A DNA stretch of 47,031 nt from an uncultured Alistipes sp. GTDB taxonomy: Bacteria > Bacteroidota > Bacteroidia > Bacteroidales > Rikenellaceae. This document shows positions 32,732-41,549 of the stretch, in pieces. The DNA lies in assembly GCA_937895825.1 (NCBI GenBank), contig CALBKP010000093.1:1-47031 (forward strand), read 5' to 3'. Made by a program: the position numbers and the translations under genes. The notes under the pieces were generated by a model, which saw only the letters and a program-made list of their open reading frames with translations, did not search any database and was not told the origin of the DNA. How positions within the stretch are numbered: position 1 is the first letter of the stretch; each line of letters starts with the position of its first letter.

Positions 32732-33409
32732 CTAAAGAATTGCAGTTACATACTCCATAATTCGCTCATAGATGGTATCGGGCGAAGCCATAGCACCATC
32801 GTCGGTAGAGCAATCAACAACCTTGAGGTCGCCACACTCCTCGGCAGCCTCTATGTAGACCTCGCGCACGCGGCGTTGCAGGTCGAGCGATGCCTCATGA
32901 ATATCCTTACCACCATTTAAGTAGGCGCGGTCGTCACCCTCGCGCGTCTCGGTTAGTTTCTTCGTAGTGAAGGCAAAAGGGACATCCAAAAACAAAGATA
33001 GGTCGGGACGAGGAATAGCAAACTTCTCGAACTCCGTACTAAGAATCCAGTCGCGCAGAGCTCTGCGCTCAGCACCAGCAGGCATCTTGGCACACTGATA
33101 GCCTATATTTGAGTAGACATAGCGGTCAACAATAACAATCTTACCTTCCGAAAGCCAGCCACGAATAGTTCGGGCAGCATCGGCGCGGTCACCAGCATAT
33201 AGCAGAGCTACAAGGTAGGGGTTCACCTGCTCCAACAATCCGAGGTCACCACGCAAGAAGCGCGCGATAAGGTCGCCATAGACCGGAGCATCGAAGCGCG
33301 GGAAGTGGAGATACTCCGACTCTATGCCCTTTCGCTCGAACATACTCCTTAGCTTGGTTATCTGTGTCGACTTGCCAGCTCCATCAAGTCCCTCCAATAC
33401 TATAAACAT
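32732..33409 (-). CDS. tmk: Thymidylate kinase
   Basis: A 225-residue kinase converting dTMP to dTDP. It opens MFIVLEGLDGAGKSTQ with the P-loop at 7-15. The DR-type motif is IVIVDRYVYSNIGYQ, the substrate region is RPDLSLFLDVPF, and a LID arginine segment follows (TETREGDDRAYLNGG). Its length is near the usual 205-230. It lies 9 bp after the sufS stop and 1 nt before the doxX-like gene, so it travels with the suf operon; no functional reason for that is evident. Confidence 0.94.
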   Translation of the reverse strand: MFIVLEGLDGAGKSTQITKLRSMFERKGIESEYLHFPRFDAPVYGDLIARFLRGDLGLLEQVNPYLVALLYAGDRADAARTIRGWLSEGKIVIVDRYVYSNIGYQCAKMPAGAERRALRDWILSTEFEKFAIPRPDLSLFLDVPFAFTTKKLTETREGDDRAYLNGGKDIHEASLDLQRRVREVYIEAAEECGDLKVVDCSTDDGAMASPDTIYERIMEYVTAIL

Positions 33410-33418
33410 AATCTCCCT

Positions 33419-34636
33419 TTATTTAAGCATCATAACAGCACGCTCGATACCACGCGCCAAAGTCTCAACCTCGGCCTCGGTATTGTACATTCCTATCGAG
33501 GCACGACACATACCCGTAATGCCGTAGTGTGTCATAACAGGCTCGGCACAGTGGTGACCCGTGCGGATGGCAACACCGAGTTTATCCAGGATCATACCTA
33601 CGTCGTAGGGGTGAGTACCATCCACCGTAAACGACACAATGGGGCACTTACGCTCAGCCGTGCCATAGATGCGCAACCCCTCGATGGAGCTTAGACGCTC
33701 AGTCATAACACGCAGGATATGTTGTTCATGCTCATCAATAGCCTCAACACCAATACCCTTAACGTAGCGAATAGCCTCGCCCAAGCCTACTGCCCCGAGG
33801 AAGTTCGACGTGCCAGCCTCGTATTTTAATGGTAGGGGTGCATAGGTAGTCTTTGCAAAGGTAACCTTATCTACCATATCGCCACCACCCATAAACGGAG
33901 GCATAGCCTCCAAGAGCTCTCGACGGCCATAGAGCACACCTATACCCGTGGGGCCATAGAGTTTATGTCCCGAGAGGGCGTAGAAGTCATAACCACGCTC
34001 GGCCACCCTACCGCCACCATGGACGATGCCCTGGCAGCCATCGACCATAACAACAGCACCCACGCTATGAGCCCTTGCGATGATAGGCTCTAAGTCGGGA
34101 CATGTGCCCAGCGTATTCGATGCCTCGGTAACGGCCACAAGGCGTGTGCGAGCATCAATCAATGTATCGAGAAGATCCATGCGAAGTTCGCCACTATCGT
34201 CGAAGGGCAACACCCTAAGTTCCGCCCCCTTGCGCTCAGTAGCCATCTGCCATGGTACAATATTGGAGTGGTGCTCCATCTCGCTTACGACGATATTATC
34301 GCCCTCCTTAAGCGAACGCTCGCTCCAGGCATAGGCCACAAGGTTTATCGAGGCCGTTGCACCCGAGGTAAAGATTACCTCCTCCCTCTGCTCAGCACCT
34401 ATAAACTCACGCACACACTCCCTTGCCTCCTCGTACAACTCGGTCATCTTGCCTGAGAGGTGGTGAACGCCACGATGGATATTGGCATTATACTCGCGCA
34501 TAAGCTCATCGCCACGCTCGATGACGGCCAAAGGTTTCTGTGCCGTAGCCCCCGAGTCGAAGTATACAAGCTGACGGTTATTCACCATGCGCCCAAGTAT
34601 CGGGAAGTCCTCGCGTATCTTCTCTATATCGAACAT
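33419..34636 (-). CDS. sufS: Cysteine desulfurase SufS
   Basis: A 405-residue group II cysteine desulfurase that supplies sulfur for Fe-S cluster assembly. It shows FTSGATASINLVAYAW, EMEHHSNIVPWQ (PLP-stacking His), the PLP lysine in ALSGHKLYGPTGIGVLYG near 224, and the catalytic Cys in RTGHHCAEPVMTHYG near 365. The short active-site loop marks the SufS group. It starts 1 nt after the sufD stop. No SufE or SufU partner is visible in this window. Confidence 0.95.
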   Translation of the reverse strand: MFDIEKIREDFPILGRMVNNRQLVYFDSGATAQKPLAVIERGDELMREYNANIHRGVHHLSGKMTELYEEARECVREFIGAEQREEVIFTSGATASINLVAYAWSERSLKEGDNIVVSEMEHHSNIVPWQMATERKGAELRVLPFDDSGELRMDLLDTLIDARTRLVAVTEASNTLGTCPDLEPIIARAHSVGAVVMVDGCQGIVHGGGRVAERGYDFYALSGHKLYGPTGIGVLYGRRELLEAMPPFMGGGDMVDKVTFAKTTYAPLPLKYEAGTSNFLGAVGLGEAIRYVKGIGVEAIDEHEQHILRVMTERLSSIEGLRIYGTAERKCPIVSFTVDGTHPYDVGMILDKLGVAIRTGHHCAEPVMTHYGITGMCRASIGMYNTEAEVETLARGIERAVMMLK

Positions 34637-34637
34637 A

Positions 34638-35444
34638 CTACAATCTGTTAAGTTTCTCGGCTACAATCTCCGAGAGTATATCTGCCACGCCCTCAACAGA
34701 GCTATGCAGAACTACATCCTCAACGAAGCCCTCAATCTGCAGGCGCTTAGCCATAGCCAAATTGAGACCACGCTGACGCATATATAGGATAGCATCGCTA
34801 TCCATCTGACCCACCGTAGCACCATGGCTACACTTCACATCGTCGGCATATATCTCCAACTGCGGGAGTGTCTCGATGCGCGCATCGCCAATAGTAATAT
34901 TACGGCTCGACTGCACAGAGTCGGTACGCTGAGCTCCAGGGGCTACATATACAAGACCCGAGAAGCTACCGTGCGCCTTACCCGAGGCAACACCCTTGTA
35001 CGACGTGCGCGACACGCACTCCTCAGCCAAGTGGTTGACATCGACCGTTACACTCGCCTTATCCTCCTCTGTAAGGACAAAAGCACCGCCAAGCTCAAAC
35101 TTAGCACCACGCTCCACGAGGCTTGCTACAACGCGCGTGTCCGATGATGCCACGACAATCTCCGTAGTCACACACACACCACCCTCGGCAACAGCAACAG
35201 CTATCTGCGAGGCACTACGCTCCGTAACAACATGCAACAGACGGAGCTCAGCACCCGCCATTACGTCGATGTTTATATCGCGTGCCCCATCCTTATCGAG
35301 AATAGCAAGCGTAGCCCGAGCACCAGCCGCTACGACGACATCGCTGTCACCCTCAGCGTCGAGCACCCACACGCCACTTGCTATGTTACCATCAGCTGCG
35401 ACAGGCGTTGCACCTAAAATCTCAATGATTCTCTCTGCCACCAT
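34638..35444 (-). CDS. sufD: Fe-S assembly scaffold subunit SufD, short form
   Basis: A 268-residue SufD, partner of SufB and SufC in the Fe-S scaffold. The C-terminal half carries the expected beta-helix and the conserved LPQLEIYADDVKCSHGATVG segment with its His, then a helical tail (YMRQRGLNLAMAKRLQIEGF). E. coli SufD is 423 residues, so roughly 150 residues of the N-terminal region are missing. The start is firm: it lies 3 bp after sufC, with a normal beginning MVAERIIEILGATPV. It reads as a compact natural form more than a broken gene, since the frame and operon spacing are intact. Confidence 0.9.
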   Translation of the reverse strand: MVAERIIEILGATPVAADGNIASGVWVLDAEGDSDVVVAAGARATLAILDKDGARDINIDVMAGAELRLLHVVTERSASQIAVAVAEGGVCVTTEIVVASSDTRVVASLVERGAKFELGGAFVLTEEDKASVTVDVNHLAEECVSRTSYKGVASGKAHGSFSGLVYVAPGAQRTDSVQSSRNITIGDARIETLPQLEIYADDVKCSHGATVGQMDSDAILYMRQRGLNLAMAKRLQIEGFVEDVVLHSSVEGVADILSEIVAEKLNRL

Positions 35445-35447
35445 AAC

Positions 35448-36203
35448 CTACTCCTCCTTGTAGTCGTTGATAAGCCAGTCGTAGCCCTCCTTCTCGAGCT
35501 TAAGAGCAAGTGTCTTATCGCCCGTATAGATGATACGACCCTTATACAAGACGTGAACGTAGTCGGGCACGATGTAGTCCAACAGACGCTGGTAGTGTGT
35601 AATCACCACCGTAGCGTTCTCCTCGGTCTTAAGACGTGTAACGCCCGTAGCCACGATACGCAGAGCGTCGATATCAAGACCCGAGTCAGTCTCATCGAGG
35701 ATGGCCAACTTGGGATTAAGCATAGCCATCTGGAATATCTCGTTCTTCTTCTTCTCGCCACCCGAGAAGCCCTCGTTAACAGCACGCGACGTGAGCTTTG
35801 AGTCGAGCTCTACGATGGCACTCTTCTCGCGCATCATCCTCAGATACTCGGCCGCCGTGAGGGGCTCCTGTCCACGATACTTTCGCTGCTCGTTGACAGC
35901 AATCTTCATAAAGTTTGCCATTGTGACACCAGGGATCTCCACAGGGTACTGGAAACCGAGGAACAGACCCTTCAATGCACGCTCCTCAATGGGGAGGTCG
36001 AGAAGATTCTCGCCCTCAAACTCCACCTTACCCTCCGTGACGGTGAACTTCTCGTTACCAGCCAATACCGATGCAAGCGTTGACTTACCCGAGCCATTGG
36101 GACCCATAATGGCGTGTACCTCGCCAGCCTTAACCTCGAGGTTTATACCCTTCAATATCTCCTTATCACCAACCGAGGCGTGAAGATTTTCAACTTTTAA
36201 CAT
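35448..36203 (-). CDS. sufC: Fe-S assembly ATPase SufC
   Basis: A 251-residue ABC ATPase of the SUF machine. Walker A is MGPNGSGKSTL near 34-44. The signature is NEGFSGGEKKKNEIFQMAML (about 146-165), and Walker B is LAILDETDSGLDIDALR. The SufC-specific KKKNE sequence follows the signature. It sits between sufB (53 bp gap) and sufD (3 bp gap). Length and motifs are fully typical. Confidence 0.97.
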   Translation of the reverse strand: MLKVENLHASVGDKEILKGINLEVKAGEVHAIMGPNGSGKSTLASVLAGNEKFTVTEGKVEFEGENLLDLPIEERALKGLFLGFQYPVEIPGVTMANFMKIAVNEQRKYRGQEPLTAAEYLRMMREKSAIVELDSKLTSRAVNEGFSGGEKKKNEIFQMAMLNPKLAILDETDSGLDIDALRIVATGVTRLKTEENATVVITHYQRLLDYIVPDYVHVLYKGRIIYTGDKTLALKLEKEGYDWLINDYKEE

Positions 36204-36256
36204 ATCTATACTTTTTTCTATTACTCATTACTAATTACTAATTAATAGTTTGTGGG

Positions 36257-37708
36257 TTATCCCACGCTGCCCTCCAACGATAGCGCGAGGAGCTTCTGTG
36301 CCTCAACAGCAAACTCCATAGGTAGCTTTGCCAACACCTCGCGGGCATAGCCGTTGACGATAAGTCCCACGGCATCCTCCGTCGAGATGCCTCGCTGGTT
36401 GCAGTAGAAGAGCTGCTCCTCCGAGATCTTCGACGTAGTAGCCTCGTGCTCCAACACCGCCGAGGGGTTGTGGCAGTCGATGACAGGGAAGGTGTGTGCG
36501 CCACACTTATCGCCGATAAGCAGCGAGTCGCACTGCGAGTAATTACGCGCATTCTCAGCCACCTTAGCCACACGCACCAAGCCACGGTAGGCATTCTGCG
36601 AGCGGCCTGCCGAGATACCCTTCGACACGATACGTGAGCGCGTGTTACGACCGATGTGTATCATCTTAGTACCCGTGTCGGCCTGCTGATAGTTGTTAGT
36701 CATAGCCACCGAGTAGAACTCACCCGACGAGTTATCGCCCTGAAGTATGCAGCTCGGGTACTTCCACGTAATAGCCGAGCCGGTCTCAACCTGCGTCCAC
36801 GATAGGTGTGCACCATCGCGGCAGATACCTCGTTTCGTTACGAAGTTATAGATACCACCTTTGCCATCCTTATCGCCAGGGTACCAATTCTGCACCGTCG
36901 AGTACTTCACATCGGCATCCTTCTCCACCACAATCTCCACAACGGCAGCGTGTAGCTGATTCTCATCACGACGTGGTGCAGTACAGCCCTCCAAGTAGCT
37001 CACGTATGACCCCTCATCCGCAACGATAAGCGTGCGCTCAAACTGGCCTGTGCCCTCAGCATTTATGCGGAAGTAGGTCGACAGCTCCATAGGACATCGT
37101 ACACCCTTAGGTATATAGCAGAACGAGCCGTCGGAGAACACGGCAGCGTTGAGTGCCGCGTAGAAGTTATCGGTATATGGCACTACCGAGCCAAGATACT
37201 TCTTAATAAGTTCGGGGTGCTCCTTGATAGCCTCCGATATCGAGCAGAAGATAATACCCTTCTCAGCTAACGTGTCACGGAACGTAGTCTTTACCGACAC
37301 CGAGTCCATCACGGCATCGACAGCAACACCCGCCAAGGCCATCTGCTCCTCGAGCGGAATGCCTAATTTGTCGAACGTGCGCTTGAGCTCAGGGTCTACC
37401 TCGTCCATGGAGTTGAGTTGCTTTTTCTGCTTGGGGGCAGCATAGTAGATGACATCCTGAAAGTCGATTTCCGGAATGTCGAGATGTGCCCACTCCGGGT
37501 GGGGCAGCGTGAGCCAGTGGCGATAGGCTTTGAGTCGTCGCTCAAGCATCCAGTCGGGCTCGCCTTTCTTCTCCGAAATGAGGCGAATAACCTCCTCCGA
37601 GAGGCCGCGACCAATGGTCTCGGTCTCGATATCGGTGACGAAGCCGTATTTATAATCGCTCGATTCGAGCTCTTGTAATATATTTTGATCCTTGTTTTCC
37701 ATCTTCAT
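36257..37708 (-). CDS. sufB: Fe-S assembly scaffold SufB
   Basis: A 483-residue scaffold protein on which Fe-S clusters are built. It contains the typical TDIETETIGRGLSEEVIRLI start, SDGSFCYIPKGVRCPMELST, YLEGCTAPRRDENQLHAAVVE, and near the C-terminus the conserved SQCDSLLIGDKCGAHTFP with its Cys and the LEHEATTSKISEEQLFY helix. Two ATGs are available (37708 and 37702). First gene of the suf operon, with a promoter about 15-25 bp upstream, so the leader is very short. It is flanked by inverted copies of an 18-nt AT-rich sequence. Confidence 0.96.
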   Translation of the reverse strand: MKMENKDQNILQELESSDYKYGFVTDIETETIGRGLSEEVIRLISEKKGEPDWMLERRLKAYRHWLTLPHPEWAHLDIPEIDFQDVIYYAAPKQKKQLNSMDEVDPELKRTFDKLGIPLEEQMALAGVAVDAVMDSVSVKTTFRDTLAEKGIIFCSISEAIKEHPELIKKYLGSVVPYTDNFYAALNAAVFSDGSFCYIPKGVRCPMELSTYFRINAEGTGQFERTLIVADEGSYVSYLEGCTAPRRDENQLHAAVVEIVVEKDADVKYSTVQNWYPGDKDGKGGIYNFVTKRGICRDGAHLSWTQVETGSAITWKYPSCILQGDNSSGEFYSVAMTNNYQQADTGTKMIHIGRNTRSRIVSKGISAGRSQNAYRGLVRVAKVAENARNYSQCDSLLIGDKCGAHTFPVIDCHNPSAVLEHEATTSKISEEQLFYCNQRGISTEDAVGLIVNGYAREVLAKLPMEFAVEAQKLLALSLEGSVG

Positions 37709-37722
37709 ATAATAATATCGCG

Positions 37723-37754
37723 CAAAGGTAACAAAAATTATTCACAAAGTCAAT
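37723..37754 (-). promoter_or_regulatory. Predicted promoter of the suf operon
   Basis: Minus-strand ATTG (37754-37751), 20 nt, then TACCTTTG (37730-37723). The predicted start is near 37717, about 9-15 nt from the sufB start codons. Confidence 0.6.
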
Positions 37755-38175
37755 CTACGTCTATCAATTATTGTTATGGTAGTATAAGTATGGGCGCTAT
37801 TGGAGTTAACGAATTATGGATCAAGGATGCGCAAGGTAGGCCCTGAGATTTTACTATATGATAATTAGTAATGAGTAATTAGTAGTGGCCTCGTGCGTAA
37901 AGACAAGCACGCCATAATTTCTCGTCAGAAGTCGTAAGATGTGGTACCAAGTGAAAGAGCCTCGGATGTGACATACATGCACATATGTCACATCCGAGGT
38001 TCTGAGGTTTGATGGTGCAGATTGTGGTTTATCACGAGAAAGACCTAATTTCTTGCAAGAAGAGGGTTAGATTGGGTCTATCACAAAAGAGACTACCACG
38101 GATAGTACTCAAACGTACAGCCCGTGGTAGTCTACTTTTATGGATAGGTCGAAGATGACCCCTTGTCACAAGAAA
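37755..38175. other. Non-coding gap rich in inverted repeats between sufB and glyA
   Basis: About 420 bp without a credible gene. In order it holds an 18-nt AT repeat (37862-37879, inverted copy at 36220-36237), a small hairpin TGGC/CGTGC...GCACG/GCCA (about 37885-37913), a perfect 16-bp hairpin (37960-37975 with 37984-37999, 8-nt loop), an imperfect AGACCTAAT/ATTGGGTCT pair (about 38041-38079), and a 12-bp hairpin (38090-38101 with 38122-38133) that contains a smaller GTAC/GTAC hairpin. The last is well placed as the glyA terminator. Confidence 0.7.
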
Positions 38176-39456
38176 TTACCAGGCGAACAGAGGATACTCC
38201 GCCATCATAGCATTAACATCCTTGCGAACTGCTGCGATGTTTGCCTCGTTCTCGGGATCAGAGAGTACACGGTCGATAAGCTCGGCGATGTAATCCATCT
38301 TATCCTCCTTCACACCACGTGTGGTGATGGCAGGCGTACCAAAGCGCAAGCCCGATGTAGTGAAGGGGGTACGAGAGTCGAAGGGAACCATATTCTTGTT
38401 TGTAGTGATGTCGGCAGCTACCAAGCACTTCTCTGCAAGTTTACCGGTAAGCTCGGGGAACTTAGTGCGGAGGTCAACAAGCATGAGGTGGTTGTCGGTG
38501 CCACCCGATACGATCTTGTAACCACGCTTTGTGAGTGCCTCAGCCAAAGCCTTAGAGTTCTTAACTACCTGCTGCTGATACTCCTTATACTCGGGAGTGA
38601 GAGCCTCGCCGAAGGCTACAGCCTTAGCTGCGATAACGTGCTCGAGTGGACCACCCTGGATGCCAGGGAATACAGCTGAATTAAGAATCTGCGACATCTT
38701 CTTAACCACGCCCTTAGGAGTAGTGTAGCCCCATGGGTTATCGAAGTCCTCGCCCATAAGGATAATACCGCCACGAGGACCACGGAGAGTCTTGTGTGTT
38801 GTAGATGTCACGATGTGAGCATACTTTACGGGGTTATCCAAGAGGCCAGCAGCAATAAGACCTGCGGTATGAGCCATATCAACGAGAAGAAGTGCGCCTA
38901 CCTTATCAGCGATCTCACGCATACGCTTGTAGTCCCACTCACGAGAGAATGCCGAAGCACCACCCACAATAAGCTTGGGCTTGTGCTCCATTGCCAATGC
39001 CTCCATCTCGTCGTAGTCGATGTTACCAGTCTCCTCCTTGAGCTTGTAGCCCACGGCCTTGAAGTACATACCCGACATGTTCACTGGCGAACCGTGTGAG
39101 AGGTGACCACCGTGCGAGAGGTCGAGGCCCATGAATGTATCGCCGGGCTTGAGACAAGCGAAGAATACCGCCATGTTTGCCTGTGCGCCAGAGTGGGGCT
39201 GCACGTTGGCATAAGCGGCACCATAGAGCTTGCAGATGCGCTCAATGGCGAGGTTCTCGATCTTGTCGACCACCTCACAACCGCCATAGTAGCGTGCTGC
39301 GGGATAACCCTCGGCATACTTGTTTGTACATACAGAGCCCATAGCAGCCATAACCTGGTCGCTAACGAAATTCTCCGATGCGATAAGTTCGATACCCTTC
39401 ATCTGACGTGAACGCTCCTCGGCGATCAGGTCAAAAATCTGTAAGTCTTTGTTCAT
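38176..39456 (-). CDS. glyA: Serine hydroxymethyltransferase
   Basis: A 426-residue PLP enzyme interconverting serine and glycine with tetrahydrofolate. It has GIELIASENFVSDQVM at the start, NKYAEGYPAARYYGGCEVVD, NVQPHSGAQANMAVF, DMAHTAGLIAAG and the PLP lysine in VTSTTHKTLRGPRGGIIL. Length is typical. Its own promoter (TTTG-N19-TACCTTTG) lies upstream and hairpins lie downstream, so it is probably monocistronic. Confidence 0.98.
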   Translation of the reverse strand: MNKDLQIFDLIAEERSRQMKGIELIASENFVSDQVMAAMGSVCTNKYAEGYPAARYYGGCEVVDKIENLAIERICKLYGAAYANVQPHSGAQANMAVFFACLKPGDTFMGLDLSHGGHLSHGSPVNMSGMYFKAVGYKLKEETGNIDYDEMEALAMEHKPKLIVGGASAFSREWDYKRMREIADKVGALLLVDMAHTAGLIAAGLLDNPVKYAHIVTSTTHKTLRGPRGGIILMGEDFDNPWGYTTPKGVVKKMSQILNSAVFPGIQGGPLEHVIAAKAVAFGEALTPEYKEYQQQVVKNSKALAEALTKRGYKIVSGGTDNHLMLVDLRTKFPELTGKLAEKCLVAADITTNKNMVPFDSRTPFTTSGLRFGTPAITTRGVKEDKMDYIAELIDRVLSDPENEANIAAVRKDVNAMMAEYPLFAW

Positions 39457-39498
39457 TTCAGTTTTATAGTAAGGTTAAAAATAATCATTTCCAACTAA

Positions 39499-39529
39499 CA
39501 AAGGTAGTAACTTAATTTTGAAAATCAAA
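39499..39529 (-). promoter_or_regulatory. Predicted promoter of glyA
   Basis: Minus-strand TTTG (39529-39526), exactly 19 nt, TACCTTTG (39506-39499): a full match to the Bacteroidetes consensus, with a leader of about 36 nt. Confidence 0.75.
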
Positions 39530-39685
39530 ACGTCGAGCATAAAATCGCACCCGATAAATGATATTTTTCACCTTTTGAGGTACTGATAAAGGGGCTATAC
39601 GCCTGACTAACGCTCCGAGGGTGGTCGCGCACCGCATCTACCATGGACTCGACCATAACTCGCGTGATCAACCACAAGAAATGGG

Positions 39686-39712
39686 CTGCCCGACACTATC
39701 GGACAGCCCAAA
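39686..39712. terminator. Terminator hairpin downstream of lipoprotein gene A
   Basis: GGGCTG(C/T)CCGA pairs with TCGG(A)CAGCCC around a short loop (about 39686-39712). It lies 24 bp after the gene A stop on the minus strand. The tail is only moderately T-rich. Confidence 0.65.
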
Positions 39713-39735
39713 CATCATATTTTTCGAGCTATGTT

Positions 39736-40224
39736 CTACTCCACCACCTCGCCATGCTCGCGGGCATAGGCGTAGTCCTCGTCGGTGAAGGTGTAGGTAA
39801 AACACCATGATCTTTTACCCATTCTCGTTGGGGTATAGTTATCCAAATCTAAGATATCATGATGATCCATCAAGTCGCTATTAAAACTTACAACATACTC
39901 TTCAGCAAATATTATCTCACCATATCCTGGAATAATCCTATCAAGAAATTGTTGTATATCTTCATGATCATAATTCATTTTTTTATGAGCTGTATTGGCA
40001 TACGCATAACCATAATCGAATATATCACCTGGAGCAATAATAAAACTTTCTGGAGAATCGTTATCCAGAGTTCTATCATCAAGATTGATTAGCTCAATAT
40101 AGTGACTGCTCTTATTCTCGTAGCATACTTTAACAGAGAAAATCATATCGTGATTTATGAGATTTAACTCCATACCATCACACGATACAACCAGACAAGC
40201 TAATACAAATAAATACTTCTTCAT
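39736..40224 (-). CDS. Lipoprotein A of the shared-tail family
   Basis: A 162-residue lipoprotein (MKKYLFVLACLVVSCDG, LVVSC lipobox). The body aligns loosely with those of genes B (41487-41960) and C (42154-42654): a CYENKSSHYIELINL strand and an IIAPGDIFDYGYAY segment. It ends in YTFTDEDYAYAREHGEVVE, a 19-residue tail identical to that of B and one residue different from C. No known domain is recognised. It is AT-rich compared with the housekeeping genes around, and its upstream 54 bp (40206-40259) are repeated at 41997-42050. Function unknown. Confidence 0.75.
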   Translation of the reverse strand: MKKYLFVLACLVVSCDGMELNLINHDMIFSVKVCYENKSSHYIELINLDDRTLDNDSPESFIIAPGDIFDYGYAYANTAHKKMNYDHEDIQQFLDRIIPGYGEIIFAEEYVVSFNSDLMDHHDILDLDNYTPTRMGKRSWCFTYTFTDEDYAYAREHGEVVE

Positions 40225-40259
40225 ATAAGTAATTTTAGCATTGTATATATACTATAATT
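40206..40259. repeat. S2 repeat, copy 1
   Basis: 54 bp covering the first codons and upstream region of lipoprotein A. A second copy lies at 41997-42050 in the same orientation with a single mismatch (offset 1791). Confidence 0.9.
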
Positions 40260-40418
40260 TATCTATGTTTTACATGAATTGTGTTATAAATAATGTAAAT
40301 TTAATACATTAATTATATTTTTCCAACCTTTCATAAAGTTCAAAAAGGCTATGAATGGATGACATAGACAAATTATACCTCTCATTCTCGTAGTCCGAGT
40401 TTAAATAATAATAACTTA
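40260..40418. other. AT-rich spacer between the lipoprotein D gene and lipoprotein A
   Basis: A 159-bp, strongly AT-rich stretch with no ORF, tRNA or clear hairpin recognised. It must contain the end of the D transcript and the start region of A, but no consensus -7 box is obvious. Confidence 0.5.
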
Positions 40419-41384
40419 TTAGTTTTTACGACGATATACCTCTCTTTCATTTCTATCATTATCGTAGTCGAGGATAAGGTATTGGCCATTGAATCCTACA
40501 ACCTTAGCTGTTGCCAGTGTGCCCAATGTGAGCTGCTGTGTGTCGGTGTCGTACGACCAATCAATAGCGATATCCGTAGGCTCTACCCCAGGAGTTTCAT
40601 ACTCGCAATAGTATCGTCCCGTGCCATCGTCATTGATTGTGTATGTGCCATAGGCACCGCCCTCCTCATTGCAAACGCCAAACACAAGACCTGGGGCCAC
40701 GACATTCTGCATATTGTCGTCGTACTCCACACGAGAGTTCAAGCTCCACACGCCAGCTACCGAACTTGGTGTCAACGCAACGCTATTCTCAGCACAGTCG
40801 CCACACAAAGCATCAATACGGAGTGTTGCCTCGCGGCATATCAATTCTGCGTAATATACGCTCTTGTATATCTCGCGGAGGTTGTCGCCCTCAAGCTCAT
40901 AGTCGACAATTAGCACTCCACCACCGAGTGCTGCAAGGTTGGCCGTCGTAGCAACACCGCCACACTCCATCATAAGACTCATCGTGCGAGCATCATACTG
41001 CCAGCTACCCTCCTGCTCGCAAATGGCACTATTTTCATCGAGGTTTAGCCTGCCAAATCTCAGATTCTGTCCGAAAGCTAACACATCCTCGCTATTGCCA
41101 TTCCATAGTGCTGTACCAAAGTCCGTATCAATAGCTGTAATATCCTTGTACTCGGCATCATACTTAAATCGTGCATCGAGTTGCCAATATCCCTCTATCA
41201 GTGTTGGGACATTAGTGATATCATACTCCCAGTACTGCTCGATAAGAGCTGCAACTTGAGCTGTTTGTGTGGGGTATTGTGGTTGGTTGGGAACTGGATT
41301 ATTGCCACCATTCTCTTGTGCAGGCTTATCGCACGCCACCATTGCTACCAGTGAGCATAGCGCAAATAAAACTTTCATTCTCAT
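40419..41384 (-). CDS. Lipoprotein D with two lipocalin-like domains
   Basis: A 321-residue lipoprotein (MRMKVLFALCSLVAMVACDK, lipobox AMVAC, then a low-complexity linker rich in N/P/Q). Two tandem repeats follow: one around TLIEGYWQLDARFKYDAEYKD (about 62-82) and one around SVAGVWSLNSRVEYDDNMQNV (about 210-230). Each starts with a G-x-W motif and runs into beta strands ending in YEL...REIYKS or LDYDNDRNEREVYRR. That pattern resembles the lipocalin-like domains of Bacteroidales lipoproteins. Start at 41384 is chosen because it puts the signal peptide first. Function unknown. Confidence 0.75.
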   Translation of the reverse strand: MRMKVLFALCSLVAMVACDKPAQENGGNNPVPNQPQYPTQTAQVAALIEQYWEYDITNVPTLIEGYWQLDARFKYDAEYKDITAIDTDFGTALWNGNSEDVLAFGQNLRFGRLNLDENSAICEQEGSWQYDARTMSLMMECGGVATTANLAALGGGVLIVDYELEGDNLREIYKSVYYAELICREATLRIDALCGDCAENSVALTPSSVAGVWSLNSRVEYDDNMQNVVAPGLVFGVCNEEGGAYGTYTINDDGTGRYYCEYETPGVEPTDIAIDWSYDTDTQQLTLGTLATAKVVGFNGQYLILDYDNDRNEREVYRRKN

Positions 41385-41385
41385 A

Positions 41386-41549
41386 TACTTGAATTTTTCG
41401 ATATTAACTATTAGCAAATAAAATTAATTTAGTCGAGAAAATACAAATAATATTGTGCAAATGTAATATAACACAAACAACTATTTCTATTCCACCACCT
41501 CGCCATGCTCGCGGGCGTAGGCGTAATCCTCATCGGTGAAGGTGTAGGT
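41386..41549. repeat. S1 repeat, copy 1
   Basis: 164 bp spanning the region just before the D start codon through to the 3' end (shared tail) of lipoprotein B. Copy 2 at 42053-42216 differs at four positions by my count (offset 667). Confidence 0.92.

Noticed and set aside
32252..32920. A 222-residue plus-strand ORF
   Set aside because: Antisense to the doxX-like and tmk genes; threonine-rich low-complexity translation typical of a shadow frame.
36220..37879. An insertion element bounded by the inverted repeats around sufB
   Set aside because: The enclosed gene is an essential-type sufB in a normal operon; there is no transposase or target duplication, and the repeats are short and AT-rich.
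37755..38175. A CRISPR array
   Set aside because: The repeats are hairpins of different sequence, not regularly spaced direct repeats, and no cas gene is nearby.
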